From Trichosphaerium sp. ATCC 40318 (taxonomy: Eukaryota > Discosea > Flabellinia > Trichosidae): a stretch of 64,000 bases of DNA. The notes under the pieces were generated by a model. That model was not told the origin of the DNA and did no database searches. It saw only the letters and a list, made by a program, of their open reading frames with translations. The position numbers were made by a program, and so were the translations under genes. The stretch is from positions 368,513-432,512 of the forward strand of contig JALMLS010000204.1 of NCBI GenBank assembly GCA_038496445.1, read 5' to 3'. Shown here piece by piece: positions 12,081 through 22,752 of this stretch. The stretch's first letter is position 1. The number at the start of each line of letters is the position of its first letter.

Positions 12081-13380
12081 TTACTTCATAATAGCAAGTA
12101 CCTTGAGGTCTGGTTTCTCCAAATCAACTAACTTAGAGACACCTATTGGTTTAAACAAAAATTTAGTGACACGCGACAAGATATCTTTCTGTTTACCGGT
12201 CTCGTGAACGAAAAGGGTAGCTAATCCATTCTTTTTACCGAATACAATATCAGTTAAAAGGTTATCACCAACCATAACAGTACGCTCAGGGTTCAAATCA
12301 GGAATTTTGCTTTTGATTATTTCAAAAAGATGCGTTGATGGTTTGCCCATCACGTCAGGCTGACGGCCAGCGGCCATTGCCAATGCTGCTACACCTGTTC
12401 CAGAACCTATTAGAGCTAGTTAGAAAGGCTGTAGGGAAAACATAGAAGCCAATAGAACCTGGATAAAATCGGTTATTTGCTCCTGGAAACACGTGATCTG
12501 TGTTGCTTGCAAGGAATAGGCAATCTGGGAGAGCACGTAAATGTATACTTGCGTATCCCAACTTGAAGTAATTCAAGTTAATATCCCATCCAATTAGTAC
12601 AGCTCCAATCTTTTTGTAAATAACTTAGAACAACTTTCATAAAAAAAAAAGTAAAGGTACATTTTCGTCAATTTCAACTTTTGTAAGCTGTGTTAGAGCA
12701 TCTACATCAGATTCTCTATCCCATTTCTCATCAGCACGAATAAAATCAATACCACTTTCAATGAGCTCGTTTTCTAAAACAACAATTTTAATTTCTTTCT
12801 TCTGGAAAAAAAAAAGAAACAAAGTGTCAAAAAACAAAATTGCAATGTGTCAAAAAAAAGTCACAGAATGAAATATGAGGGATACCAATGCCAACAGACC
12901 CAACCAAGCAAACTTTTTTATTCTTGCTTTTGAAGTCTACCATCTCTAAATAGCCAACAAGAGCGTAGGAAGATGGAAAAATGTCTTCCTGATAGTAATT
13001 CAGTAACTGTTGCGTACATACGAATTCGTATATTGTGAGTATACTCAACGCACCTTTGCTACTTCAATGCCGAGCTTTTTCATTTTTGCTTTGTACATTG
13101 CTCTTGAACTGGAGCTGTTGTTGGTTACAAAGCAAAGACGCTTACCCTATGCGTTTTATAAGTAAAAGGAGACTTTCTGCAGTGCGATTCGTACTGCAGC
13201 CTCTAATTTGTCTAGCGTATCTTTCGCGCCAGGCAATTGCTCGCCCCCACGCCATAGAATACCTTTCAAACGTTACGCGTATTTCGTAAAATAAGCTTTA
13301 GTACCATCACAATCAATTAAGAACGTATCATACGCGTCTAGAAACTCTTTTAAGTTAGCGTCTGTAACGTGCGTTGTCAT
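12081..13380 (-). CDS. HAD-IIA phosphatase (phosphoglycolate / 4-nitrophenyl type)
   Basis: About seven exons from ATG 13380 (MTTHVTDANLKEFLDAYDTF). HAD motif I is FLIDCDG|ILW, split by an intron with a gtacta donor. The Asp pair DxD is present and is followed by RGGEQLPGAKDTLDKL, typical of the PGP/Pho13 subfamily. Motif II is CFVTNNSSSSR, motif III lysine is in VMGKPSTHLF, and motif IV is TVMVGDNLLTDIVFGKKNG. Members dephosphorylate 2-phosphoglycolate and other toxic metabolic side products, or p-nitrophenyl phosphate in vitro, in the cytosol. The product should be near the family's usual 300 residues. It ends in DLKVLAIMK. It is divergent with BCD1, with 124 nt between the two start codons. 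Confidence 0.88.
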
Positions 13381-13504
13381 TGAGGCGATTTACTTTTTTT
13401 GACAGTTAAGCCATTCCCACTTGCGTACATTGTTTTATATTCTGTCTATTTACACCCGCTCTTGTATTTTAAACCAATATTTGTACTTATAAACTTATTA
13501 CAAC

Positions 13505-14927
13505 ATGGAGCCAACAACCAGTACCATTACTACCGCAGACGTACCAAAAGCGCCTGAAAATAATGTATGTAACATTACAAGAGAATTCAGAATTAAAACA
13601 AAGTAGGAAACAATGTTGAACACAATTGAAGAGGCGTTCAAAGTCATTGATAGAGCTAACAACAAGCTTGGGACAACTAAAAAGCCTTTGATAGTAGAAA
13701 ACCCTACAGAGCCAACAAAAACGGCAAATTTATGGATGGATAAATGCCATATGTGTAGTAATACCAACGCAAAGTACAGATGTCCTCGTTGTGACATACC
13801 GTTTTGTTGTGTAGCGTGCTCCAAAGCCCACAAAGAAGCAACAGGGTACTGCCGATCTTATCTAAGCGCTGAAACTAATATTTTGAGTAGATGTAGTGGA
13901 ATTCGAGATAGAACAAAGTACATACCATACTCAGAGTACCGAGATTCAGCGTTTTACAGTGGTGAGTGCTCAAGTAAAACTTGATTTTTTTCTTCCGTCA
14001 GTTCATCGTTGATGACTAACTTGTGTTTTTTACTACACAGATTACAACTTTATTTCTACTGCGCAAAAGAAGCTTAAAAGTTATCGTGAAGCTAATAAGT
14101 CGAGAAACGGACGTGATAGGAGACCTAAGGATAGAAAGCAAGGTTCCAAAGCATCTCTTATAAAGCGCATAGCTAAAGACAAGGTTAGTTGAAAAATCAG
14201 TCTTTGTTGAACAACGACAATTTACTTTTGTTGTAGGATATTCACTGGCGTTTTTTACCTGATTTTACATCAAAAAGGAAAGATAATACTACTTGGGTGA
14301 ACTCACGTGCTAAAATTATACACTGGCGAATCACATGGGCATTTGTTCTTGACAAGAAAGAGATAATAACTAATGAGTACGATTGCTTTTTGTTTACTTT
14401 TTTAGGGTTTTTTTGCTTACTTGTTTCATAGTGTACAAGATAATAAAATGCTTGGTGATGTAATCGCACAAGTCATTAAAGATAACAAAGATGATTTACC
14501 GAGTTATCAAAACTTAACAGCACAGGAGATGGCTATTTTTTGTTTCAGAAACAGGACAGACTGTTATTTTATGCATAAAGAATTACCACAAGAAGAATCT
14601 CTTGCTACTGGTCTCAGTGACTTGAAAATTGTAGAATGGCCACGTATTATAGTAACAAATACAGTAAATGATAGTGAATTTCGACAAACATGGAAGGCTT
14701 GGAAGGATAAGCCAATGCCCGGAAAAGAAAAAAATAAGAAAGAAGACGAAGAAAGCGAGTCCGAGTCCGACTCTGATAGCGATTCTGATTCATCTGAAGA
14801 GTCTTCAAGTGAGGAGTCTGATTCTAACGGTTCTGAAAAACAAACTAAAAATATAAAACGAAGCGGAGAAACACTACTAAACAAAGACAACAAAAGACAA
14901 AAACTTGAAGTAAAAACTGAGGAGTGA
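13505..14927 (+). CDS. Box C/D snoRNP assembly protein BCD1 (ZNHIT6)
   Basis: Five exons: 13505-13564, about 13609-13961, 14041-14183, 14237-14376 and 14432-14927. The HIT zinc finger is CHMCSNTNAKYRCPRCDIPF followed by CCVACSKAHKEATGYC. It is followed directly by the family hallmark CSGIRDRTKYIPYSEY. Later come IHWRITWAFV and, across the last junction, DVQDNKMLGDVIAQVI, matching the BCD1 C-terminal fold. The tail is strongly acidic (alternating Ser/Asp/Glu, about 14750-14850) and then Lys-rich. BCD1 acts in the nucleus to stabilise box C/D snoRNAs during snoRNP assembly. The last intron was placed by frame: gtacga donor at 14377 and ttcatag acceptor at 14431. Confidence 0.88.
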
Positions 14928-15060
14928 AATAAAAACAAAAAAATAAAAATACGCGTTTATGGAACTCTACAATGTGAAATGTTTGATTTATGCTTAACGA
15001 AGTTTGTGTGACATACAAAGTGTGTAGAATATAAACAAAAATAATAAAAAAACCCAGACA

Positions 15061-15967
15061 TCAGTTGTAGTCATCATCCTCAAAACCGTCATCAAAAGTA
15101 TTACCTTCGTCTCCCCAGATAATCCTACAAAATAGTTGTTAAACGCACACGTGATTTATTGGACGTACTCATCATCATCTTCTAACATCCAATCAGGTGT
15201 ATCGTCCTTTTTAAATGCATCTGTAGGAGTATTCCAAATAGACCTTCAAAAGCTTAGTTTTCGAAAAAACTCGAAATTTCTCTTTTTTTCAAACCAAAAA
15301 GGAGGATTCGTACTGTTGTGCTTGCTCTTGTCTGACTTCTCTTGCTGCACCTCTCATACGTTGCATAAATAATCTACCAAATTCAGGTGGTACTTGTCCG
15401 TGGGTTATACTTCTGTTTATCTTATATACAAGAGGATAAGTAGACTTTGTTTGCTGCTGACAAGACCAAATAGACATTTCACTGGTTATTGATGATATTG
15501 CCGGTCCAATGCCTAACCGTTTTGTAAGTTGTGAGTTCACTCGGGTATAACTGACGCACATAAAGCAGCGAAACCACGAATAACAGAAGAGCCTAGTTTT
15601 TGGTATGAGTCGTTAACGGTTAAGCGTAATAACGCGTGAAACACGCGTACTTACCTCTCACACCGTAGAAAGCACCAGCTCCACAGAGTAATCCGAAACC
15701 GAGCGTCTGGTACAGTCAATATCAACGAAAAACGTCATTTTAGTACCTGGTACAACCTAAGAGGGCATGTGCGCTTCATTTCAAAATAACCTTTTATTTG
15801 CTGGTCTAACATTGGTATTTAGCATAAATATGAACTCAAAGGGACATTTCCATACCTGTTACTTGGCTTGCTGCTTGATTCCAGTCAAAATTTTCATCCA
15901 ATGGCTCATCATGTTGTGGAAACACTGGCGCTTTAAGTGCGCCAATAGTGGAAGAGCTAGCACCCAT
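15061..15967 (-). CDS. Unknown small protein with one or two hydrophobic segments
   Basis: Exons run from ATG 15967 (MGASSSTIGALKAPVFPQHD), through a hydrophobic Gly-rich stretch (TLGFGLLCGAGAFYGVR near 15700-15650), a second stretch SSVIRGFAALCASVIP, then MSIWSCQQQTKSTYP, a basic segment FGRLFMQRMRGAAREVRQEQ, and acidic C-terminal exons (TPDWMLEDDDEY; NTFDDGFEDDDYN) ending at 15061. I do not recognise the family. The layout (soluble N-terminus, two Gly-rich helices, acidic tail) would suit a small organelle-membrane protein such as a mitochondrial inner-membrane factor; this is a guess. It is divergent with the next gene, with 90 nt between starts. The exon joins near 15740-15780 are uncertain. 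Confidence 0.5.
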
Positions 15968-16057
15968 GGCAGAACAGTAAGAAATCAGACAGTCAACGGT
16001 TTTCGTTCAACACGAAAAAATAAGAAAACAGACATTTATTGCGCCACTTGATTTGAC

Positions 16058-17405
16058 ATGGCGCAAATAGCTCAAAAGGATTTAATCAATGGGTTTTTGC
16101 TCTACAACACAATACAAGATCGGTACGTTAGTTACACGACAGGCAGCGCTCAAATGTTCGCGATAGGTGTCGTGGAATAGCCCCGCGTTGTATACCAAGC
16201 ACACCAGCAATATTGAATTATGAAACAAATGTGAGAAAAGCTGTACGCGGTGCTACAGGTGCGTTTTTTCGAATAAACTATATCCTCACATGCTTTAGAG
16301 AGTACCCGCGCGGCTACGGGCGTTTGTGACGGTTGTGGTTCTTACACCAAGCTTTGGTGTTCTCCGCAATGGGCAGTAAACATGAAGCATAAGAATCTGA
16401 TCGTAGAACCACCAAAGGTACGCCCAAAACTTTTTTGATTGTAATGACCGACTAACGGGCTCCAGGAGCTTTGTAAACAATGTAAAGAACTACTAAATAC
16501 CGCTGACTTCATAAACAAAAGTATGCGAAACGACAAATCTAAGGTCCGCGCTTGCAATGCAATAAAATTATTTTCTAAATATTGGAGCATATAGATAGAC
16601 GCTACGCTAGATCATTTTGCTAGAACAAACGGCATTAGCGAAAACTCACGCGAAGAATTTATACGTTCTGTCCAAACACAATATAATGCAGCTTACGCGT
16701 TACGTGTATTTTTGGTTGATTTTATTGACGACTTTTCAATCGTCTCACGCGAGGTACATACCGTCATACACGTGTTACTATTTTTGCTTTTTGGTTTTTT
16801 TGGGAAGAAAAAAACGAACTGTACTTTGACAGAAAAAGCTCAGGAATAACTTCGTTTATGACGCTATGCATGTGTTCTAGTAACGCAGGTTTTTGTTTCT
16901 TCAAAAAATGCTGTCATGTGTCGCCATGCTCTATTTTTTACCGAAAAGGATCGGTTATTGATTTGTTTTTTAGGGAGTTATAAATCCAGCCGTTGAGTCT
17001 TTAGAGTATGTTAAACCAAACCCTACGCTTGAAAAAGACACTACAGCACCTACACCCATTTTAAACCGAAAAAAGTCAAAACGCAACTCTTCTTCATCCA
17101 AGGCGAAAAAATCAAACGAAAACAATCAAAAGAATAACGCCCAGAAGATGAAAAAACAGGGTGGAGTGACAAAACAACCAAGAAAGTTGAACGAAGCTCA
17201 AACAACAACAAAAACTAAAAAAAAATCAAACACAAAACAAAGGGTTAGTAGTACAGCTACTACGCCTCCTTCGAAGAGAAAAATATCAAAGAAACGTAAA
17301 AAGAGTACAGACTCTGGTAGGAAACAATCAAAACGTGCAAAAAAGGTTCGAGTTCAAGACCGTGACGACATGCAAGCAGTTGCTGCCTTTTTGAATGGGT
17401 CTTAA
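16058..17405 (+). CDS. Unknown protein with CxxC pairs and a Lys/Arg-rich tail
   Basis: Exons: 16058-16133 (MAQIAQKDLINGFLLYNTIQ), about 16145-16257, about 16300-16420 (CDGCGSYTKLWCSPQW), 16455-16520 (ELCKQCKELLNTADFINK), about 16602-16752 (ATLDHFARTNGISENSREEF) and 16976-17405. The CDGC...C and CKQC pairs could form one zinc site. The last exon is a long disordered tail rich in Lys, Ser and Thr (SKRKISKK-like runs), typical of nucleolar or chromatin proteins. I do not recognise the family. The intron after FINK was placed with a gtatgc donor and an atagatag acceptor because only that keeps the frame open. Location and function are unknown; nuclear is inferred from the basic tail. Confidence 0.55.
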
Positions 17406-17636
17406 GTTACTCAAACACTATGCCCTTAACAGTTGCCAACAATTGAAGAAATATCTCAAAAAATACCCCCAAGAGTTGTACATAAATAAAAGATTGAAGG
17501 CAAGTCATAAGTGAGAAGAGGTTTTCGTAAAAACGGGCGAAATTTCACTGTCTTTTCGAGCACTTGCAAACCGGACTAAAAAGTTGTACCGCGGTCAAAA
17601 TAGTTTAACCGGGCTCCGGTACGGGGAAAGTATTAG

Positions 17637-18477
17637 ATGGAATACACAGACGGCAATAAACTAATGGCGTCTGCTACTACCGCGACTCAGTTCTTCCATG
17701 ATGTTAACTTCTGGAACAACAGAGCTGGGACACTGTCAACGAAAAAGACTTTCAGCAATATTTTCTTGCGTCAAAGTTTAATGAAAATTGTTAAGGTAAT
17801 GCCTCAACCAAAGCAAGGAGAAATAGTTTTAGATATCGGATGCGGTGATGGAAATGGTTTGATTGTACTTGAAGAGACATATGGAGACTGTGGGGCTTCC
17901 TTTCATGGCGTGGATTTTGCCCCTAAAATGATCTCTTGGTGTGAAGGCTTAAAACTGCCAAACGTAACAAAACTTGAGGTACTGCAATAGCTTGATTAAG
18001 CTCTTACTAACTATATCCAAGGTCCAAGATGCATGTAAGATGGACAAATTAACATCCGACACGTACCATCACGTGATAAGTACTTTTTGTTTGGAGTTCG
18101 TAAAGGATCACGTGAGCGCATTCAAAGAACTTTTCAGAGTAATGAAGAAAGGGTCAAAGGCGTATGTTGTAGCATGGTCAGGGCAGACACCTTTTGCAGC
18201 TATTCAAGCGATTACAAAGAAGTTTGCACCTGAAGACCCTAGAGCAGCACTTGGATATAACAAACCGTTCCTAAGTAGCGAGGAGTACTTCAAAAGTGTT
18301 GTAGCAAAAGCTGGTTTTACTATTGATAAAATGGAGGTTGGCTACCAAGGGACGTTCGACGCTTGGTATACCCTTGTTGAACCAGAAATTGTTCGAAGAA
18401 TTTCTTTAGAGAACGTAGAAGGGTTAACCCTTAAAGAAAGTGGCAAGGGATACAATACAAGACTTATTTGGTATTGA
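17637..18477 (+). CDS. Class I SAM-dependent methyltransferase
   Basis: Two exons (17637-17978 and 18022-18477) flank a 43-nt intron with a near-perfect ttactaac branch site. The N-terminal half has SAM motif I, EIVLDIGCGDGNG, and an acidic loop, FHGVDFAPKMISWC. After the intron come DTYHHVISTFCLEFVKDHV (post-II) and ELFRVMKKGSKAYVVAWSG (motif III). The fold is that of the UbiE/Coq5-like or TAM-like Methyltransf_11/25 group. The substrate cannot be read from sequence. At about 266 residues it is of usual length, with no targeting peptide. CACGTG occurs twice inside exon 2. Confidence 0.85.
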
Positions 18478-18884
18478 TGACGGAAAGTTTACTCAAAAGT
18501 GCCCATGTTGGTTGCTAGTAGCTAATAAAAATTAAGTAACCTTTAGTTCTATTATATTTCGACAACATGAATTAGAAATTCGACCTCGAAGAAAAGTACT
18601 AGCGTTTCTTTTTCCCTTGCTAGCGTTTATTTATTGTGTTTTTTTCTCGAGATTCGTAATGTCAACTTGATATCTACCAAGTTCGCTGCTACTATATTAT
18701 GAAAGCCTCTTTGTTAAACTTTGTTGGTACACAAACAACACACAGTTTTCTCTTTCAAAAAAATAGTACAGAGACTTGCGTTGATTTAGGTAACTAAAAT
18801 TAGCTGAAAGAACTAAACCAATGAACCTCAGCAGAAATACATTTTAAGTCACCTCTGGAACACCTGTATTAAAATTCACAACAC
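18478..18884. other. Intergenic, no gene seen
   Basis: About 400 nt between the methyltransferase stop and the signal-peptide start of the next gene. It holds an AATAAA-like motif at about 18522, T-rich runs and a CACGTG at about 18881, immediately before the next ATG. Confidence 0.5.
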
Positions 18885-21151
18885 GTGATGAAAACAAAAA
18901 GTAAAAACCTGAAAACCTGTACATATTATTGGCGGGTAGCTTTGTTCTTGTTCGCCCTAGCGCCGCTAGCTAATGGCTCACTCTCATGGTCTCAAAACGG
19001 AGTAACTGGTACGTTATTAACTACACAACGTTGCGTGGCATACGCTTTATATCGTGCGATCAGGTTTTAATAATCAAAACCCAAATAATTAAAACCCATT
19101 GACAGCTTTATTATTTTCAAACCTTACAATTTTGGACGTAAGGACGCGAAACTGTACTAACGTACTTTGTAGAGCACGCGAATGCGCCTTTTCTGGACTT
19201 TAACGGAGTTCAGGGTATTCCTAATACAACACTGGATGGCGTATTATGTAACGCAGAAACAACGGTACATTCGACTCCGAATCTGAAACTGCTCAAAGTC
19301 GAACAAGTTTGTTGGCTTTTTTTGCTCTTTTTAAATTTCTTGCTGCGTTACGCCTCGCTGTACCGCTAATTAACGATTTATAGTATCTATGCGCGAATGA
19401 GAGCGTACATTTCTTATTCGTAAATTTTGAGCAAAGCACACTGGACAGAGCTATAGACTCGGTGCTAGCGATACTTAGCGACCAAGCAGCTATAATTTTG
19501 GGATCAAGTGACAGTTGCGTAAAAAACTTGACACGTGACTACAAAAATTGAATGTAACTTTTATACGTTAGTCATAGAAGGGCGCGGTAGATATTTATAC
19601 GATGTGAATCCAAGCGGAATGACAACTATTCCTATTTACGAAGTTAACGAGAAAGCTGCAAAAGAATTAAAAAGCCTTCTTGAATCAGTCTCTAGAATCG
19701 ACGTAACACTCACCACTGGTGGTTAGTACACTAAAATCTTACAGAATGTCGTTCGTAGTTAAGTACTTATCACCTTTTGATAGACGTAAATCCTTGGCAA
19801 CAGTTGGCAGAGTCACCGTGGAGTGTTTTATTACAAATACTATTATTACTACCTCCATGTGGATGTTTTGCTTTTGTTGGCATAGTAGCGTATACTCACT
19901 TCCAATACCACGATAAAAATGTTATTATACCCAGAATTGTAATAGGACTGCACCTGTTTGCTCTTTTGTGCACGTGTTTTTCTGCTTTTTCTAGAAACTA
20001 TACGTTCTTTAAAGTTTCTGATTTCCTATTATAGCAATAATTGTAATGTCCACTGACTATCAAATACGAAATCTACTACCTGGCACGATGATACTTATAA
20101 TGTTAGACATGTCCGTAGCACCAACTGTCATTGGTACCTCGAGTGTTAAAGATGGCTAGAATTCTAATTATTTGTCTTCAATAGCTACACTTCTGGTAAC
20201 TTTGGCTTGGCAAGATGCACTTACAGCAAGGAATCTTGAGGTTAAGGAATTCCTCTCTAAAAGGTTACGCATAGTCTTCATATGCATAGCTGTATTCTTG
20301 GGGACAGTATACGTACTAAGCGTTTTTTCGCGAATATTTATAGATGGTGGATACTTCGGATATGTGGCTGGCGCTCTAGCAGTGCTAATAGTCATTGGTA
20401 TGTTCTAAATCCTCATTTTTAAATTACAACACAGGGAATGTTTTCATTGCTTTTACTTAATACTCCTTCCTCTTAACGTTTCAAGATGACTCATATATTA
20501 TAGGTATGCTTGTGTTTAAATTTACAACAGCATACTCGATCGGTAAACAGTTGTATGCCTTTCAGAAGGAGACTGACAGTGGTTCACATAAGTTTCTGAA
20601 TAGAGTATGTACATATCCCCTTTTCTTAAGAGTACAATCTAATACATAGAGTAGCTTAGATGGCGAATGGTGCTTGTAGGAGTATCATATTTTACGTATA
20701 TTATTGGGTTAGTGGTTATTATTTCTGGTGTTGTTGGAACTCCCATAGGTAGGTTTTTGGGTTATTTTTCGCTCTTAGCCTGACCGTTTGAGTAGGGTTC
20801 TTTTGTGTTGGGTTACTTATTTTTCCGTCAGTATCTATGGTTGCTGTTGCACAAGTACAAACTTTTTACCAACATAGCAAGTCTATCAAAAGTGCTTCGT
20901 CTTCTAAAGTTCGTCCAAACTCTACTTCTGCATCAACGATTAAGTTAGCTGCTATACAATCTGTGCCAAACATTAATGGTGTTGGAAACAGCTCGTTCCT
21001 TAAAGAAACAGACAGTGATGATGGGAACGAAGAAGAGGGTTCTCAAAGCAATAAATCTACTTCAGATTGTGAGAGCACAACATCAGCAAAGATGGAGAAT
21101 ATAAGAACAAAGACACGTGTTCAAAAAGTTAATTCAACAATAGAGCTATAA
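18885..21151 (+). CDS. Secretory-pathway multi-pass membrane protein with PA-like luminal domain
   Basis: The first exon encodes a signal peptide (CTYYWRVALFLFALAPLANG). The luminal part (about 19130-19725) includes FLDFNGVQGIPNTTLDGVLC, VLAILSDQAAIILGSSDSC and IPIYEVNEKAAKELKSLL, the strand-helix pattern of a protease-associated (PA) domain. Several membrane exons follow: SPWSVLLQILLLLPPCGCFA, IVFICIAVFLGTVYVLSVFS, GYVAGALAVLIVIG, VGVSYFTYIIGLVVIISGVV. The gene ends in a Ser-rich acidic cytosolic tail (stop 21151). The number of membrane spans (about six or seven) depends on exon joins I could not all fix. PA plus several TM segments suggests a trafficking or receptor-like role; the ligand is unknown. 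The next gene, 86 nt downstream on the same strand, looks like a diverged relative. Confidence 0.6.
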
Positions 21152-21237
21152 TAAGTAACTTTAATCTGTAGTATAATAAAAAAACCCTCAAGTTAACTTA
21201 ATTAAGGATACAAAGAGATCTATCGTAACTGACACAG

Positions 21238-22654
21238 ATGAAAAAGTATCTAGTTAAAACCTTTGGTGTTATTTCCTTACTGATCCCATGCTATACGCTG
21301 GTAGTGAACCAAAGTTTGTAAGTGCAACTCAAGCAATTACTTGAACTTTTTTTTTGCAACAGCCTGTCTTAGCATTGGTTGCTGGTACCGATTCTTATGA
21401 TATCTCCATACACAACAGCAACTTCTTTAACAACTCGTAAGTCAAAAAAACACGTAGGTTGATGAGAAAACTGTTTCTTTTTTTTGTTCTAATTCATCAA
21501 AATGACAGGTTGCACTTTTGATACTAGCACCTCCATTTGGCGTACAATATAATACCTCAGAGAAGTTCACAATGACTTGGCCTGAACATTCAACAATAGA
21601 ATTCGGGGTTTTGCTAACAAACCCAAGTGCGTTTTTATTTATCTCTATTGTTTTCATTTGTTGTTTACAAATAGCATCCTCTGTATGTTGGTAAAATGAG
21701 ACGCTAATATAATTACATCTCCAACATACAAGGTCAGCATTTTAAGTCAGTCACTGACTTATTGAACAGTACAACAATTTTGGTTTTTTGTCGAAAATCA
21801 ACCTTGCGAAGTGGACAACTTCAAGCCAGTTTAACTCAATTACGTCAAAAACACAAAATTGAGTAAACTTCTGGAACTGTGCGTGTATCGTAGGCTTGAT
21901 AACAAAAGCCATGCAGCACTTAAATCACAATCGTGTAAATTCAGAAGCAACTTCGGAAAAAATGTTAACTTAAGTTGGCAACATACCTTACCTTGGGTAA
22001 ACACGTGTACTAGCGAACCATTTATTATGTCTCTTCCTATTCCTTTTGGCGATTTTGCCTATCCTGTGATTGTTAACGCTATAGCTATCATAGTATACCA
22101 ATCTTTTGCTGCTGCCGTTGGCGGTGTTCGTAGAAAGTACAAGGTAGGCGATAACGCAGCACAGTTTGTTTTTTCCGCGTTTATTGACCAAAAAAATGGT
22201 TATAGGTCGCTCCACCGAACATGAATGGCCCAGAACCATTCCTACGAGTATTGCGAGTACAATTAAATACATCAGAGCAATTGGTACCATTCGTGTACGT
22301 ATTTGTTACCGACACGTGTTTCGAACGTTTTGCGTGCTTATCAAGACCTTTCTTCGCAAGCTTTTGGCGCCTTTTTTTTCTCGGCATGAAAATAATGTAA
22401 TCACGTGTTTTCCATGTTACCTAAGAAAATATTGTAGGACTGGATTATGGATGTTCTCTATATTTGTAAGCCCAAAAATTGGAGCAGGATTAGGCGCTGT
22501 TTGGATCCTTCTTCGTTTGTTGTATCAGTATATTTACACAAGTGGTGCTCCTATCGGAAATGTTTTATTCGCTACTATTCCCGGATATGTATGTCTACTA
22601 CTCATGCACATTGGATCAATGGTTGCTGCTATTATGTCACTCATGAAACCCTGA
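21238..22654 (+). CDS. Second signal-peptide multi-pass membrane protein, tandem with previous
   Basis: It starts at ATG 21238 with a hydrophobic leader (YLVKTFGVISLLIPCYTLVV). Exons then encode VLALVAGTDSYDISIHNSNF, APPFGVQYNTSEKF and TWPEHSTIEFGVLLTNPSAF, running into a membrane segment (LFISIVFICCLQIASSVC). Later exons carry FGDFAYPVIVNAIAIIVYQS near 22050, LWMFSIFVSPKIGAGLGAVW near 22450 and GYVCLLLMHIGSMVAAIMSL at the C-terminus (stop 22654). Not all joins keep frame by eye, so the model is approximate. The order (leader, luminal domain, several TM helices) and the 86-nt spacing suggest a tandem duplicate of the upstream gene that has diverged a lot. I do not recognise the family. Confidence 0.5.
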
Positions 22655-22752
22655 AAAATATAATCGGTTATAACTCCAGCACATGTTTTTGAATACAACT
22701 TTGTTTTTATTTACAGCAGTTTTTCTGATTTTTTTCCGGTCCCTATGGACCG

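Noticed and set aside
14564-14938. Minus-strand frame of 124 codons with Ser/Asp runs
   Set aside because: It is the antisense of the acidic Ser/Glu tail of BCD1, which explains its composition.
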